Of a DNA stretch of 64,000 bases, positions 51,701 to 60,010 are shown one piece after another. The DNA comes from an uncultured Clostridia bacterium. GTDB lineage: Bacteria; Bacillota; Clostridia; Christensenellales; CAG-138. The DNA lies in contig CAKTYT010000001.1 in NCBI GenBank assembly GCA_934633695.1, positions 124,001 through 188,000 on the forward strand. The letters are read 5' to 3'. Within the stretch, counting starts at the first letter, position 1, and each line of letters starts with the position of its first letter. Made by a program: the position numbers and the translations under genes. The notes below the pieces were generated by a model, which saw only the letters and a list, made by a program, of their open reading frames with translations, ran no database searches and was not told where the DNA came from.

Positions 51701-51884
51701 CGTTAGGGTCGTCCGTGACGGCGTAGTTATTCACGAGGGTCAGATTGCATCACTCCGCAGGTTTAAGGATGATGTTAAGGAAGTTGCTTCGGGCTACGAG
51801 TGCGGTATCGGAATTGAAAACTTCAATGATATCCATGAGGGCGACGTGATCGAAGCCTATATGATGGAAGAGGTTAAACGCTGA
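48732..51884 (+). CDS. infB: Translation initiation factor IF-2
   Basis: This 1050-residue GTPase delivers initiator tRNA to the 30S subunit. The G domain starts with GHVDHGKTSLLDAIR near residue 564, and DTPGHEAFTSMRARG and NKIDK are intact. The C-terminal domains bind fMet-tRNA. The N-terminal half is long and disordered: a coiled-coil-like start, a Glu/Lys-rich stretch (about 95-230), and an Arg/Asp/Gly/Gln-rich region (about 225-395). An IF2_N module follows near 475. ATG 48732 follows AAAGGAA. Confidence 0.97.
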   Translation: MNVNKSDLLKSAKQAESSARELLDKVASLNTEVGASLQGAKRLESKVIAKEREEAEARERLRQEEKRRQFFDSEEQHGVFVSDRDMPGSDDKPAETVQTRVHDAVEAPSEEKETAIKPTKEESEKVKTTEKQAEKPVTEEKDSEKKVETALLSRKEEGSEKRIEAEEIPVNENVSEDTENREQGSKSVADENGAEQHEQESKQQTNSDTEEMAENVIQEKNDRQNSTGRQPGGDRQNRSDRTDRRVRDDRRTGRDNRDGREQGRVTDTRSQDRTRTASGPDGIRNDTRSENRIDRPRRDQRTGDGARSYNSGTRTTGFDRTNDRGDRPAYSRTGERRDNRDGQERRSFDRSRPMGDRSARSTDYAGKDKDKDEKDVRSRGNQQRSSQAKRPSTSVASIIPQPTRDRSAEQKSSYVKTFDTEKKAKNKKTIMKETAPSSRNWEDDGQGFGSKKRKTQKQQEQHKPEPVVIDKAVITTDTITVRSFSEKIGKPAAEIIKKLFMMGIVANINQDIDFDTCELIAMDYGIELEHQVAKSFEEVMEEGAGETDSEENLITRPPVVTIMGHVDHGKTSLLDAIRNSAVTATEAGGITQHIGAYTVSCNGRSITFIDTPGHEAFTSMRARGAQVTDVVILVVAADDGIMPQTVEAINHSKAAGVPIIVAINKIDKPEANPDRVKQQLTEHGLVCEDWGGDTICVPVSAKKQQNLDTLLEMVLLQADVLELRANPNREARGTIIEAQLDRGRGPVATVLVQNGTLKIGDPIVAGVAYGRVRAMIDDKGRTVKAAGPSQPVEVLGFNEVPSAGDIMYVADVSKKVAEERRNKIKAEQLKSMSKVSLEDLFSHIADGEIKTLNIVIKADVHGSVEAVRQALEKLSNDEVRVKCIHGGVGAINESDIMFASASNAIVIGFNVRPDGGARSLAEQEKVDVRTYRIIYQAIEDVENAMKGLFKPVYKEVHLGNISVRNTFKVSGVGVIAGAYVQEGKVQRNALVRVVRDGVVIHEGQIASLRRFKDDVKEVASGYECGIGIENFNDIHEGDVIEAYMMEEVKR

Positions 51885-51915
51885 GCATAGGTCGGCACCT
51901 CACGAAAGGAACAAA

Positions 51916-52293
51916 ATGGCATCCGTAAGATATGACAGAATAAACGAAGAACTGAAAAAGGCATTGTCAGAAATCGTTAGGGAAATGATGGATCCGCGAA
52001 TTTCCCCGATGACGACCATTATGCTTGTGGAAGCAACAAATGATTTGAAGCTTGCAAAAGTAAGGGTCAGTGTTTATGATAAGGATGACAATGCTAGAAA
52101 GGAAACGGTTGCACAGCTCAATCGTGCAGAAGGGTTTATCGCAAGAGAACTAGGTCGGAGAGTTGATATAAGAAGGATTCCGACCCTTAAGTTCACCCTT
52201 GATGATTCGATTGAATATGCCGTTCATATTTCAGAGATAATCAATAAGCTCCAGAGTGAGCGTAAGAAGGATACCGATGATGAAAGAGCATGA
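51916..52293 (+). CDS. rbfA: Ribosome-binding factor A
   Basis: This 125-residue KH-like protein is needed for 16S rRNA 5'-end maturation and cold adaptation. RYDRINEELKKALSEIV, MDPRI and KVRVSVYDKDD with FTLDDSIEYAVHI fit the family. Its end overlaps the nrnA start by 17 bases. CGAAAGGAACAAA precedes the ATG. Confidence 0.95.
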   Translation: MASVRYDRINEELKKALSEIVREMMDPRISPMTTIMLVEATNDLKLAKVRVSVYDKDDNARKETVAQLNRAEGFIARELGRRVDIRRIPTLKFTLDDSIEYAVHISEIINKLQSERKKDTDDERA

Positions 52294-53266
52294 CCGTGAA
52301 TTTGATAAGATCATTAAATTCATAGAAGATGGGCAGCGATTTACGGTGCTGACGCATATTTCGCCGGATGGAGATACATTGGGCAGTGCTTTGGCAATGT
52401 ATTTGCTGCTGACAAAGATGGGGAAGGGCGTACAGATAGTATGCTCTAACCCAGTGCCGAAAATCTATTCGTTTCTCCCGAATGCGGATAAAGTCATTTT
52501 CCCGGAAAGTGCGGAAAGGTACGAATGGGCGATTACGATCGATTGTGCCGACAAGCCTCGCTGCGGTAGAGCAGTTCAGCTGTTGGATTCAGCAGAGAGC
52601 ACTGCTTCGATCGATCACCACTTTACAAATCCGAACTTTGCGGACAATAATCTTGTGATTGCAGATGCTTCGGCAACGGCAGAGATTATGCACGAGATTT
52701 TTTGTCGAATGGACATGCCGTTTGACGAGGAGGCCATGAAGTGCCTGTATACGGGGATCGTGACAGATACGGGGAACTTGACCTACAGCAATACGACTCC
52801 CAATGCTATTCGCATTATTGCTGATTTCCTTGAACGCGGGCTTGATATTTCGGATCTGAACAGAAGAATTTACAGGACGATTCCGTACAACAAGGCGAGG
52901 CTCCAGGGGTACGTGACATCCAGAATTCATCTCGAAGCAGATGGAAAAATCGGCATTGCTGTGCTGACGCAGGCTGAACTGCACGGCTTTGATGCAACAA
53001 ATGAGGACTGTGAAGGTATAGTAGATTGCGTAAGGGATATCGATTGCGTCATGATCGCAGCTTTTATACGTGAAGGTTCGGACGGATCGTACAAAGTCAG
53101 TCTCCGCAGCAAACAGATTGGAGATGTTGCAAGGCTCGCAAATAAATACGGCGGGGGCGGACATGCCCGTGCAGCCGGATTTACGGCGTATGAACCCTTG
53201 TCAACGGTCATAGCGAATGTTATTGATTCAGCGATGGCAGAGTTGTCGGAAAGTGAATGTTTTTGA
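52277..53266 (+). CDS. nrnA: DHH/DHHA1 nanoRNase/pAp phosphatase (NrnA-like)
   Basis: This ~329-residue phosphoesterase degrades short oligoribonucleotides and pAp. The acidic motifs are SPDGDTLGSALA, TIDCAD and the DHH motif SIDHHFTNP. The DHHA1 end has GGGGHARAAGF. The start is ATG 52277 or 52280; the AGG at 52268-52270 serves either. It lies between rbfA and truB, the conserved place. Confidence 0.93.
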   Translation: MMKEHDREFDKIIKFIEDGQRFTVLTHISPDGDTLGSALAMYLLLTKMGKGVQIVCSNPVPKIYSFLPNADKVIFPESAERYEWAITIDCADKPRCGRAVQLLDSAESTASIDHHFTNPNFADNNLVIADASATAEIMHEIFCRMDMPFDEEAMKCLYTGIVTDTGNLTYSNTTPNAIRIIADFLERGLDISDLNRRIYRTIPYNKARLQGYVTSRIHLEADGKIGIAVLTQAELHGFDATNEDCEGIVDCVRDIDCVMIAAFIREGSDGSYKVSLRSKQIGDVARLANKYGGGGHARAAGFTAYEPLSTVIANVIDSAMAELSESECF

Positions 53267-53308
53267 TGATTTTAACCACGGAAAGCTCTATTGGAAAGAA
53301 TTCGAATA

Positions 53309-54232
53309 ATGTTTTTTGAAGGAATTGTTAATGTACTTAAACCGCCGGGAATGACGTCCAGCGATGTTGTGGTCGATATCCGTAAAATCTTCGGGGAGAA
53401 GCGGGTTGGCCACACCGGAACACTGGACCCGGCGGCAGCTGGCGTTTTGCCTATCTGTGTAGGTAGGGCAACACGCCTTTTTGATTATCTCGTAGATAAA
53501 GACAAGGAGTACCTTGCCGAGCTTAGGTTCGGAGTCACAACAACAACGGAAGATGCTTACGGCGAGGTAATAAAGACGAGCGACAAAATCGTTACGCCGG
53601 ATGAGCTGAAGGCTGTGTTGCCGGAGTTCATCGGCGAAATTGAGCAAATACCGCCGATCTACTCTTCGTTAAGTGTCAACGGTGTGAAAATGTATAAGCT
53701 TGCAAGGAGGGGTGAAGTGACCGCTCCGCTTGTTGAACGTAAAAGAACAGTCAACATATTCTCAATTGAATATGTTGACATGCTTGCGGAGAACAGCTTC
53801 CTCATAAGGGTACGCTGCTCAAAAGGTACTTATATCAGAACCCTTTGCCACGATATAGGAGATAGGCTGAATTGTTCGGCGTACATGCCGTTTCTTCTCA
53901 GGACGGCTTCGGGAAAATTTGATCTTGCCTCGAGCTTTACCATAGCCGAGCTTCGTCAGATCAAAGAGAATGGGTCGCTTGAAAGCACACTTGTGCCGAT
54001 GGACATGGCTGTGGAGCACATCCGGGAACTAAGATTGAATGATCTCTCCAACAGGAGGAAAAGACTTCTGATTAACGGAGCACCTATACCATATGAGGGA
54101 GAAATCGAGTACGGCGAAGTGAGAAGGTTGTATGTCGATGATGAATTCATCGGTCTCGGGATGCGTGGAGAAGACGGACTTCATGTGACGGTATGGCTTG
54201 GAAAGGACGGGATGCAGGCAGATGGCAGATGA
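53309..54232 (+). CDS. truB: tRNA pseudouridine(55) synthase TruB
   Basis: This 307-residue enzyme forms pseudouridine 55 in the T-loop. The catalytic Asp is in GHTGTLDPAAAGVLP. INVLKPPGMTSS-type start, PPIYSSLSVNGVKMY and CSKGTYIRTLCHDIG follow the family order. ATG 53309 is chosen because GIVNVLKPPGMTSSD is the usual N-terminus. The 3' end overlaps ribF by 11 bases. Confidence 0.96.
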   Translation: MFFEGIVNVLKPPGMTSSDVVVDIRKIFGEKRVGHTGTLDPAAAGVLPICVGRATRLFDYLVDKDKEYLAELRFGVTTTTEDAYGEVIKTSDKIVTPDELKAVLPEFIGEIEQIPPIYSSLSVNGVKMYKLARRGEVTAPLVERKRTVNIFSIEYVDMLAENSFLIRVRCSKGTYIRTLCHDIGDRLNCSAYMPFLLRTASGKFDLASSFTIAELRQIKENGSLESTLVPMDMAVEHIRELRLNDLSNRRKRLLINGAPIPYEGEIEYGEVRRLYVDDEFIGLGMRGEDGLHVTVWLGKDGMQADGR

Positions 54233-55109
54233 AAAGAAAACAGTCGTTGCACTCGGTATGTTTGACGGAGTGCATGTCGGACATAAGAAGCTTCTTGATA
54301 CGGCGGTGCTTATTGCAGAAGCAAGGCAGATGACTCCAGTGGTCTATACTTTCAATAACCATCCGCAGCAGAGCATGGGTGTCAAAGTGGCGAGGATTTG
54401 TTCTAATGAAATGCGCGAGAAATACATGGTCAATCTCGGCATTCAGCACGTCAACTCTGTCGAATTTAATGACCGCATAAGGCTCAGCTCACCTCAGGAA
54501 TTTGTTGACAAGCTGATTGAAACTGCCAATCCGGGCGTTGTTGTTGCAGGCTTCAATTATACATTTGGAAGAAAAAAAGCTGGCAACTCCGAATTACTCC
54601 AGAAACTCTGTGCTAAGCAAGGGGTTGACACAGCGATAATACCTCCGGTCCTTATCGGAAAACAACCTGTTTCGAGTACAAGGATTCGCGAAATGATTCA
54701 AAAAGGCGACGTAAAGAATGTGCAGAACCTTCTCGGAAGAGTTTATTCATTGACGGGTATAGTTTGCGAAAACAGGAGAATCGGTCGTACAATAGGTTTT
54801 CCGACTGCGAATATTGAGGCGGATTATTCAATGGTCATACCTGCCAACGGCGTTTACATTTCGCTTGCGGGAATTGGCGGAACGGTATACCCTGCTGTTA
54901 CAAATGTAGGGTCTAACCCAACTGTTGGCGGAATAAAAACGACAATCGAGACTCATATTCTCGATTTTGATGAGGACGTTTACGGAAAAACAATGACTGT
55001 GCATTTCATTAAAAGGATTCGTCCGGACAAAAAATTCAGCAGCATTGAAGAGTTAAAGGTCCAGATCGCTCAGGATGTCAGGACAGCAGGACAATACTTC
55101 GGTAAATAA
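54222..55109 (+). CDS. ribF: Bifunctional riboflavin kinase/FMN adenylyltransferase
   Basis: This 295-residue enzyme makes FMN and FAD. The adenylyltransferase half has ALGMFDGVHVGHKKLL and ISSTRIRE-type VSSTRIREMI. The kinase half has GRTIGFPTANI and GVYISLAGIGG with NVGSNPTVGG. The ATG at 54222 is inside the end of truB. It closes the infB-type operon. Confidence 0.95.
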   Translation: MADEKKTVVALGMFDGVHVGHKKLLDTAVLIAEARQMTPVVYTFNNHPQQSMGVKVARICSNEMREKYMVNLGIQHVNSVEFNDRIRLSSPQEFVDKLIETANPGVVVAGFNYTFGRKKAGNSELLQKLCAKQGVDTAIIPPVLIGKQPVSSTRIREMIQKGDVKNVQNLLGRVYSLTGIVCENRRIGRTIGFPTANIEADYSMVIPANGVYISLAGIGGTVYPAVTNVGSNPTVGGIKTTIETHILDFDEDVYGKTMTVHFIKRIRPDKKFSSIEELKVQIAQDVRTAGQYFGK

Positions 55110-55130
55110 CCGAATGAGAAAGGGCAGATT

Positions 55131-55835
55131 ATGATTTTAAGCATTGTGGCGGCATCATTCTTATGCATGACGGTTGGATACCTCATTGGCGGAATTATGA
55201 CTGCAGTGAAAATCGCAAAGAAAAAGCAGGTCGATATCCGTAAATGCGGAAGCGGAAATGCAGGTTCAACGAATGTGCTTCGAACCTTCGGTTGGAAATG
55301 GGGACTTATTTGCTTGACAACAGATGTTGCAAAAGGTGCTGTTGCGGTTTTATTTGGTTATGCCGTTGGTAAAATTGGTGCAGACTTGGGCTTTTTTTCT
55401 GAGCGTTTCGTCAAGTTGATTGAATGTTGTTCTCTCCTCGGTGCGGTTTTGGGACATCTTTTCCCGCTTTTTTACAATTTCAGAGGGGGAAAATGTGTTG
55501 CAGTCGGAATGGGAGGACTGCTTGCTCTCGCTCCTATGGAGCTGCTCATTGCTTTGGTACTTGCAGTGATCTTGATTATCATAACAAAAACCGTCTCGGT
55601 TGGTTCGGTGACAGGTGCGGTTATTGCTGCTGTGCTGATAGTTGTCCGTAACTGGGGAGATATTCCGCTCATGATAGTGGCATCTGCGATTGCAGCTGTC
55701 ATTGTTATAACCCATATCCCAAATATCCAGAGAATTTTACAGGGGCGTGAACGAAAGCTGGAAAACATCGAATGGGAAAGAAACCATGATGTCGATATTT
55801 TCCCCGGTGGCAAGAAGGGTAACCCGAACACTTAA
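55131..55835 (+). CDS. plsY: Glycerol-3-phosphate acyltransferase PlsY
   Basis: This 234-residue integral membrane enzyme uses acyl-phosphate to acylate glycerol-3-phosphate, the first step of phospholipid synthesis. The motifs GSGNAGSTNVLRTFG and GHLFPLFYNFRGGKCVA are clear, with five or more hydrophobic spans. The cytoplasmic C-terminal tail (about 205-234) is longer than usual. GAAAGGGCAGATT lies before the ATG. Confidence 0.93.
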   Translation: MILSIVAASFLCMTVGYLIGGIMTAVKIAKKKQVDIRKCGSGNAGSTNVLRTFGWKWGLICLTTDVAKGAVAVLFGYAVGKIGADLGFFSERFVKLIECCSLLGAVLGHLFPLFYNFRGGKCVAVGMGGLLALAPMELLIALVLAVILIIITKTVSVGSVTGAVIAAVLIVVRNWGDIPLMIVASAIAAVIVITHIPNIQRILQGRERKLENIEWERNHDVDIFPGGKKGNPNT

Positions 55836-55892
55836 TGAATTAACTGCGGAACCTCCACAAATCATATATAACTAAAAGCTACACGAAACATA

Positions 55893-55921
55893 TTGAACCT
55901 CTTGACAAAACGTGCTATAAT
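55893..55921 (+). promoter_or_regulatory. Promoter for the PHP phosphatase-helicase-parE genes
   Basis: TTGAAC (55893-55898) and TATAAT (55916-55921) are 17 bases apart. A TTGACA at 55902-55907 is only 8 bases from the -10 and is not usable. Confidence 0.65.
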
Positions 55922-55948
55922 CGATAGTCCGAGGGAAGGAGGAGCAAT

Positions 55949-56764
55949 ATGTTTCTGTTTGATTATCACGTACATACAAGTTGTTCATTTGATTCTATGT
56001 GTCTGCCTGCCGAACAGGTTTTTTCGGCGTCAAAAAGGGGCATAAGCGAACTTTGCTTCACCGACCACATCGATTTTGACACGCCTGAGGGTATGGGACA
56101 TAAATCTGCGGACCTTTCGGAACTGCGAAGTATGGTCGGCGAACTTTATCCGACATACAATGGCATGAAATTGAAAATCGGTGCTGAAATCAGCTTGGGA
56201 AACGCGAAAGTTGCAGATGACGTAAATGAGTACGTCGCCCGTTTTAAACCCGATTTTATTATTGCCTCGATACATCGCATTGACGGTTTGCCCGTTTACA
56301 AGCCTGAGTTTTATTCGAATAGAACAAAACATGATGCATATTTCGCATACCTTAATGCAATTTACAATGGAATATGCAGCAACGATGAATTTGACGTCAT
56401 AGGTCATTATGATTTTATAACGAAATATGCACCTTATGCAGACAGGTCAATGCACCTCGGAGAAGACGAACGCATCGACGAAACGATAAAAAAGATTTTC
56501 AGGCTGTTGATAAGCAGGGGACAGGGTATCGAAATAAACTCTTCTGCGTGGTGGAATGAGGCTTGTACGGGTGACGACATAATTAAATTATACACAACAC
56601 TCGGAGGAGAATTTGTGACGATTGGTTCGGATGCTCATGTTTCTGAAAACGTAGGCAATAGGCTCGATGAGGCATTGGAACAGGCGTATAGGTGCGGAGT
56701 TAAATATGTTGCAACGTATTCGGAACGGAAACCGGAGTTCCACAAAGTTGAGAGACTTATGTGA
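55949..56764 (+). CDS. HisK/HisJ-type PHP histidinol-phosphatase family protein
   Basis: This 271-residue PHP protein has the metal ligands DYHVHTSCSFDS, CFTDHIDFD, IASIHRI, VIGHYDF and TIGSDAHV. Such enzymes dephosphorylate histidinol phosphate or related phosphates using Zn/Mn. No other his gene lies nearby, so the true substrate is open. GAAGGAGGAGCAAT precedes the start. The helicase follows after 11 bases. Confidence 0.88.
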   Translation: MFLFDYHVHTSCSFDSMCLPAEQVFSASKRGISELCFTDHIDFDTPEGMGHKSADLSELRSMVGELYPTYNGMKLKIGAEISLGNAKVADDVNEYVARFKPDFIIASIHRIDGLPVYKPEFYSNRTKHDAYFAYLNAIYNGICSNDEFDVIGHYDFITKYAPYADRSMHLGEDERIDETIKKIFRLLISRGQGIEINSSAWWNEACTGDDIIKLYTTLGGEFVTIGSDAHVSENVGNRLDEALEQAYRCGVKYVATYSERKPEFHKVERLM

Positions 56765-56775
56765 GGAGATTTATT

Positions 56776-59700
56776 TTGGAAGACTTTTCTGAACAAAAGA
56801 AATATTCTGATTCAGCAGATTCTGAAGTGCTTACTGTTCAGGATGCTCTTGACAGATGTATTGACTATATAGGCAAGGTGGATTTTGATGTTATCTCATC
56901 GATAATCAAACTGCCAAAAAGGAAGGTCATGCTCTCTTTGAAAGGGTCCGTTTATTTTGACCCGGAGAAAAGTGAATTTGTCACGTCAGAAGAGTACTTG
57001 TCAGGAAAAGTATACAAAAAACTCTGCATCGTTAAGAAAGCTGCCGAGCAGGGAAATATTCCGGATGGGGTCGATTATAATGACAATATCGATGCATTAA
57101 CGCTCATTATGCCCAAACGCATTGAGGCAAAGCAGATAAAGGCTAGTATAGGCAGTCCATGGATACCGCCCTATGTATATCGTGATTTCATTGTCGCATT
57201 GATTGGCATAAAATCAAATTCGGGGAAAATAGGTCTGCGTGTCGAATACATAAAAAAAGCAAACCACTACATTATTTACGGCAAAAAGAATTTTATGGGA
57301 TTTACAAGGGCGAGAATGACTTACGGTACAGAAAGAATGAATGCCTTTGAAATCATTGAACGACTGCTAAATTCGAGGGAAATTGCCGTCTATGATTCGG
57401 CTCTCAGTGAAAGTGGGCAGCCTACAAGGAAAATTAATCGTGCCGAGACTCTTGCGGCTCAGGAAAAAGCAAAACAGATAAGCGAGTTATTCCATTTCTG
57501 GCTTTTTAAAGATGAGCCGCGACGGACTGAACTGTTGAATTTTTATAACGAAAATTTCTGTGCTTTAGTTCCGCGGCGATTTGATGGAAGCCGAATGCTG
57601 CTGCCAGGGAAAAATACTGATATAAGTCTGCAAAAACACCAGCTCGATGCAATAAAACGTATTGTTCATTCAAAAAACATTCTGCTTGCACATCAGGTAG
57701 GTGCAGGTAAGACTTATGTTATGGCTGCTGCGGCCATGGAACTGCGAAGATTGAAAATCTCAAGGAGAAACTTATTCGTTGTTCCGAATAATATTCTTGA
57801 GCAATGGTACAACGAATTTCAGCATCTCTATCCGGATGCGGCTTTGATGCTCGTTCAGCCCAAAAACTTTACGCCGTCAACAAGAAACAAAACTTTAAGA
57901 GAAATCATGCAACATGATTACGATGCGATAATCATGGGTTATGGCAGCTTCTCATTGATTCCTCTATCAAATGAGGAGCGGGAGAAAGAGCTTAATGCCA
58001 TTTTGAACGATATTTCTAACGTTATGACGGATGTTGTCTACAATGATGCCTATGTTGTGCTGAATCGATTCGCTTCAAGGGTCGAAAACAGACTCCACAA
58101 GATTTGGGAGAGTGAGGAAAAGATGCAGCCGGATACAATTTTCTTCGACCAGCTCGGCATTGACACACTCTTTATAGATGAGGCACATAACTTCAAAAAT
58201 ATAAGCATTGAAACAAAGCATGGAGCTTTGCCCGGACTGAATACAAAGGGATCAAAGCGGTGCGACGATCTCATGGCAAAGGTTAGGTTTATCCAAAGAA
58301 CTCATGGTGGGAGAGGTGCAGTATTTGCAACCGGTACTCCGATAACAAACTCAGTCTCTGACCTCTATACACTACAACGTTACCTTGACTATGAGCACCT
58401 TGAGGAGCTTAATCTGTTAGAATTCGACAATTGGGTTAAAATGTTCTCTGAAGTTACGGAAGAGTTTGAAGTTGAGGCAAATGGAATTGGATACAGGCTG
58501 CGTTCAAGATTGAGTAAGTATTATAACCTACCCGAACTTTCCTTGTTGATTTCGAACATCGCTGATTTATATTATACATCGAACGATGACAAAAAACTGC
58601 CACAGCATGTTGAAGTCGTGAATTGCACGGTTTCGGCCAGCCCGGCTCTAAGAGCGTATATTGAAACTCTTGCCGACCGTGCCGAACTTGTCAAATCCGG
58701 TATCGTGCCGAGAACAGTTGACAATATGCTGAAAATTACAACTGATGGAAGAAAAGCCGCACTAGATATGCGTCTTGTGGATCCCGAGCTGCCCGATGAT
58801 GAAGATTCAAAGCTGAATCGATGTGTACGCAATGTGTTTGAAATTTGGAACGGGAACAGCAAACTTACCCAGTTGATCTTCCTTGACCAGAGTACACCAA
58901 AGGAAGGGTTCAATCTCTATGATGACATAAAAAATAAGCTCGTCGTACTCGGTGTTCCGCAGGAGGAAATTGCCTTCGTACACGATGCAGTAAATGATAA
59001 TATGCGAGTTGCACTCTTCAACAAAGTCCGTAAGGGAAAGATTCGCATTCTCATTGGTTCGACCTTCAAGCTGGGTATCGGTGCGAACGTGCAAAACAAC
59101 CTCTATGCCGTTCACCATCTCGACATTCCGTGGCGTCCGAGTGATGTTATACAGCGTGAAGGCCGAATGCTGAGACAGGGAAATAAAAACGATGATGTCA
59201 GGATTTATCGTTATATAACTCAAGGCAGCTTTGATGCGTATTCGTGGCAGCTGCTGGAGAATAAGCAGAGGTTCATTTCGCAGATTGTAAATGGAAATTA
59301 TCCGGCAAGAAGCGGTGACGAGGTTGATGAAGTCGTTCTAACGTATAGTGAAGTAAAATCACTTGCTGTCGGCAATCCGCTCATAAAGCGAAGGATAGAG
59401 GTAGAAACACGGCTTCAGCGTTCCCTTATGCTGAAAGCCAAGCATGATAAAAACAGAGTTGCTGCCGGGGAGGAACTTCTCAAATTTCCTGCGAAGCGAA
59501 TGGAACTTGAGCGGCTCAAAGAAATCTTCGCTGAAGATGCACAGCTTGTTCTCGATAGTACACCACAGTCATTCCGGATGCAGCTTATGGATGAGATATT
59601 TACAAAGAGACGCGATGCAGGCGAAAGATTAACCGAACTTTTGGCTGAGTACGCATTCATCCGTGAAGACAAACTGATTGGAAAATATCGGGGACTTGAT

Positions 59701-59988
59701 GTATACCTTGCCAACGATGCGGCGGGGGCGAGAAGAATTTTCATGCTCAAAGGCAGAGGAAACTATCAGTCGGAACTCAGTACGAGTGCAATAGGCATAA
59801 TCTCGAGAATGGATAATGTTATTAATGGAATAAAGCAGCGTTATGAAAATTCGGTTGAAAAACTCGAGGGGCTTGCACTAGATGAGCAGGAACTTATCGC
59901 AAGAAGAGATACACCATCGCCGCTTGAGGGAGAAATTGCAGAACTTCGTGCCGAACTCAGGAAGGTAAACCGAGAACTCGGCATGTGA
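56776..59988 (+). CDS. SNF2-type superfamily 2 helicase resembling mobile-element methylase-helicases
   Basis: This 1070-residue protein has Walker A HQVGAGKTYVMAAAAMEL (G309-T313), the DEAH box D468-E-A-H471, ATGTPITNSVSDLY, and the helicase C-terminal motifs GIGANVQNN and QREGRMLRQGN. The N-terminal 300 residues (YLSGKVYKKL, GSPWIPPYV, YGTERMNAFEIIERLLNSRE, LLNFYNENFCALVPRRFDGS) match the pattern of the N12-class methylase/SNF2 proteins of conjugative elements, but the methylase part is missing. The C-terminus is coiled-coil-like. I start at TTG 56776 after AGGAG; GTG 56761 is the alternative. Confidence 0.85.
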   Translation: MEDFSEQKKYSDSADSEVLTVQDALDRCIDYIGKVDFDVISSIIKLPKRKVMLSLKGSVYFDPEKSEFVTSEEYLSGKVYKKLCIVKKAAEQGNIPDGVDYNDNIDALTLIMPKRIEAKQIKASIGSPWIPPYVYRDFIVALIGIKSNSGKIGLRVEYIKKANHYIIYGKKNFMGFTRARMTYGTERMNAFEIIERLLNSREIAVYDSALSESGQPTRKINRAETLAAQEKAKQISELFHFWLFKDEPRRTELLNFYNENFCALVPRRFDGSRMLLPGKNTDISLQKHQLDAIKRIVHSKNILLAHQVGAGKTYVMAAAAMELRRLKISRRNLFVVPNNILEQWYNEFQHLYPDAALMLVQPKNFTPSTRNKTLREIMQHDYDAIIMGYGSFSLIPLSNEEREKELNAILNDISNVMTDVVYNDAYVVLNRFASRVENRLHKIWESEEKMQPDTIFFDQLGIDTLFIDEAHNFKNISIETKHGALPGLNTKGSKRCDDLMAKVRFIQRTHGGRGAVFATGTPITNSVSDLYTLQRYLDYEHLEELNLLEFDNWVKMFSEVTEEFEVEANGIGYRLRSRLSKYYNLPELSLLISNIADLYYTSNDDKKLPQHVEVVNCTVSASPALRAYIETLADRAELVKSGIVPRTVDNMLKITTDGRKAALDMRLVDPELPDDEDSKLNRCVRNVFEIWNGNSKLTQLIFLDQSTPKEGFNLYDDIKNKLVVLGVPQEEIAFVHDAVNDNMRVALFNKVRKGKIRILIGSTFKLGIGANVQNNLYAVHHLDIPWRPSDVIQREGRMLRQGNKNDDVRIYRYITQGSFDAYSWQLLENKQRFISQIVNGNYPARSGDEVDEVVLTYSEVKSLAVGNPLIKRRIEVETRLQRSLMLKAKHDKNRVAAGEELLKFPAKRMELERLKEIFAEDAQLVLDSTPQSFRMQLMDEIFTKRRDAGERLTELLAEYAFIREDKLIGKYRGLDVYLANDAAGARRIFMLKGRGNYQSELSTSAIGIISRMDNVINGIKQRYENSVEKLEGLALDEQELIARRDTPSPLEGEIAELRAELRKVNRELGM

Positions 59989-60010
59989 GCGTTCATTGAA
60001 AGGGAAATGT

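Noticed and set aside
55902..55921. TTGACA followed by TATAAT
   Set aside because: The spacing is only 8 bases, so the TTGAAC at 55893 is the likelier -35.
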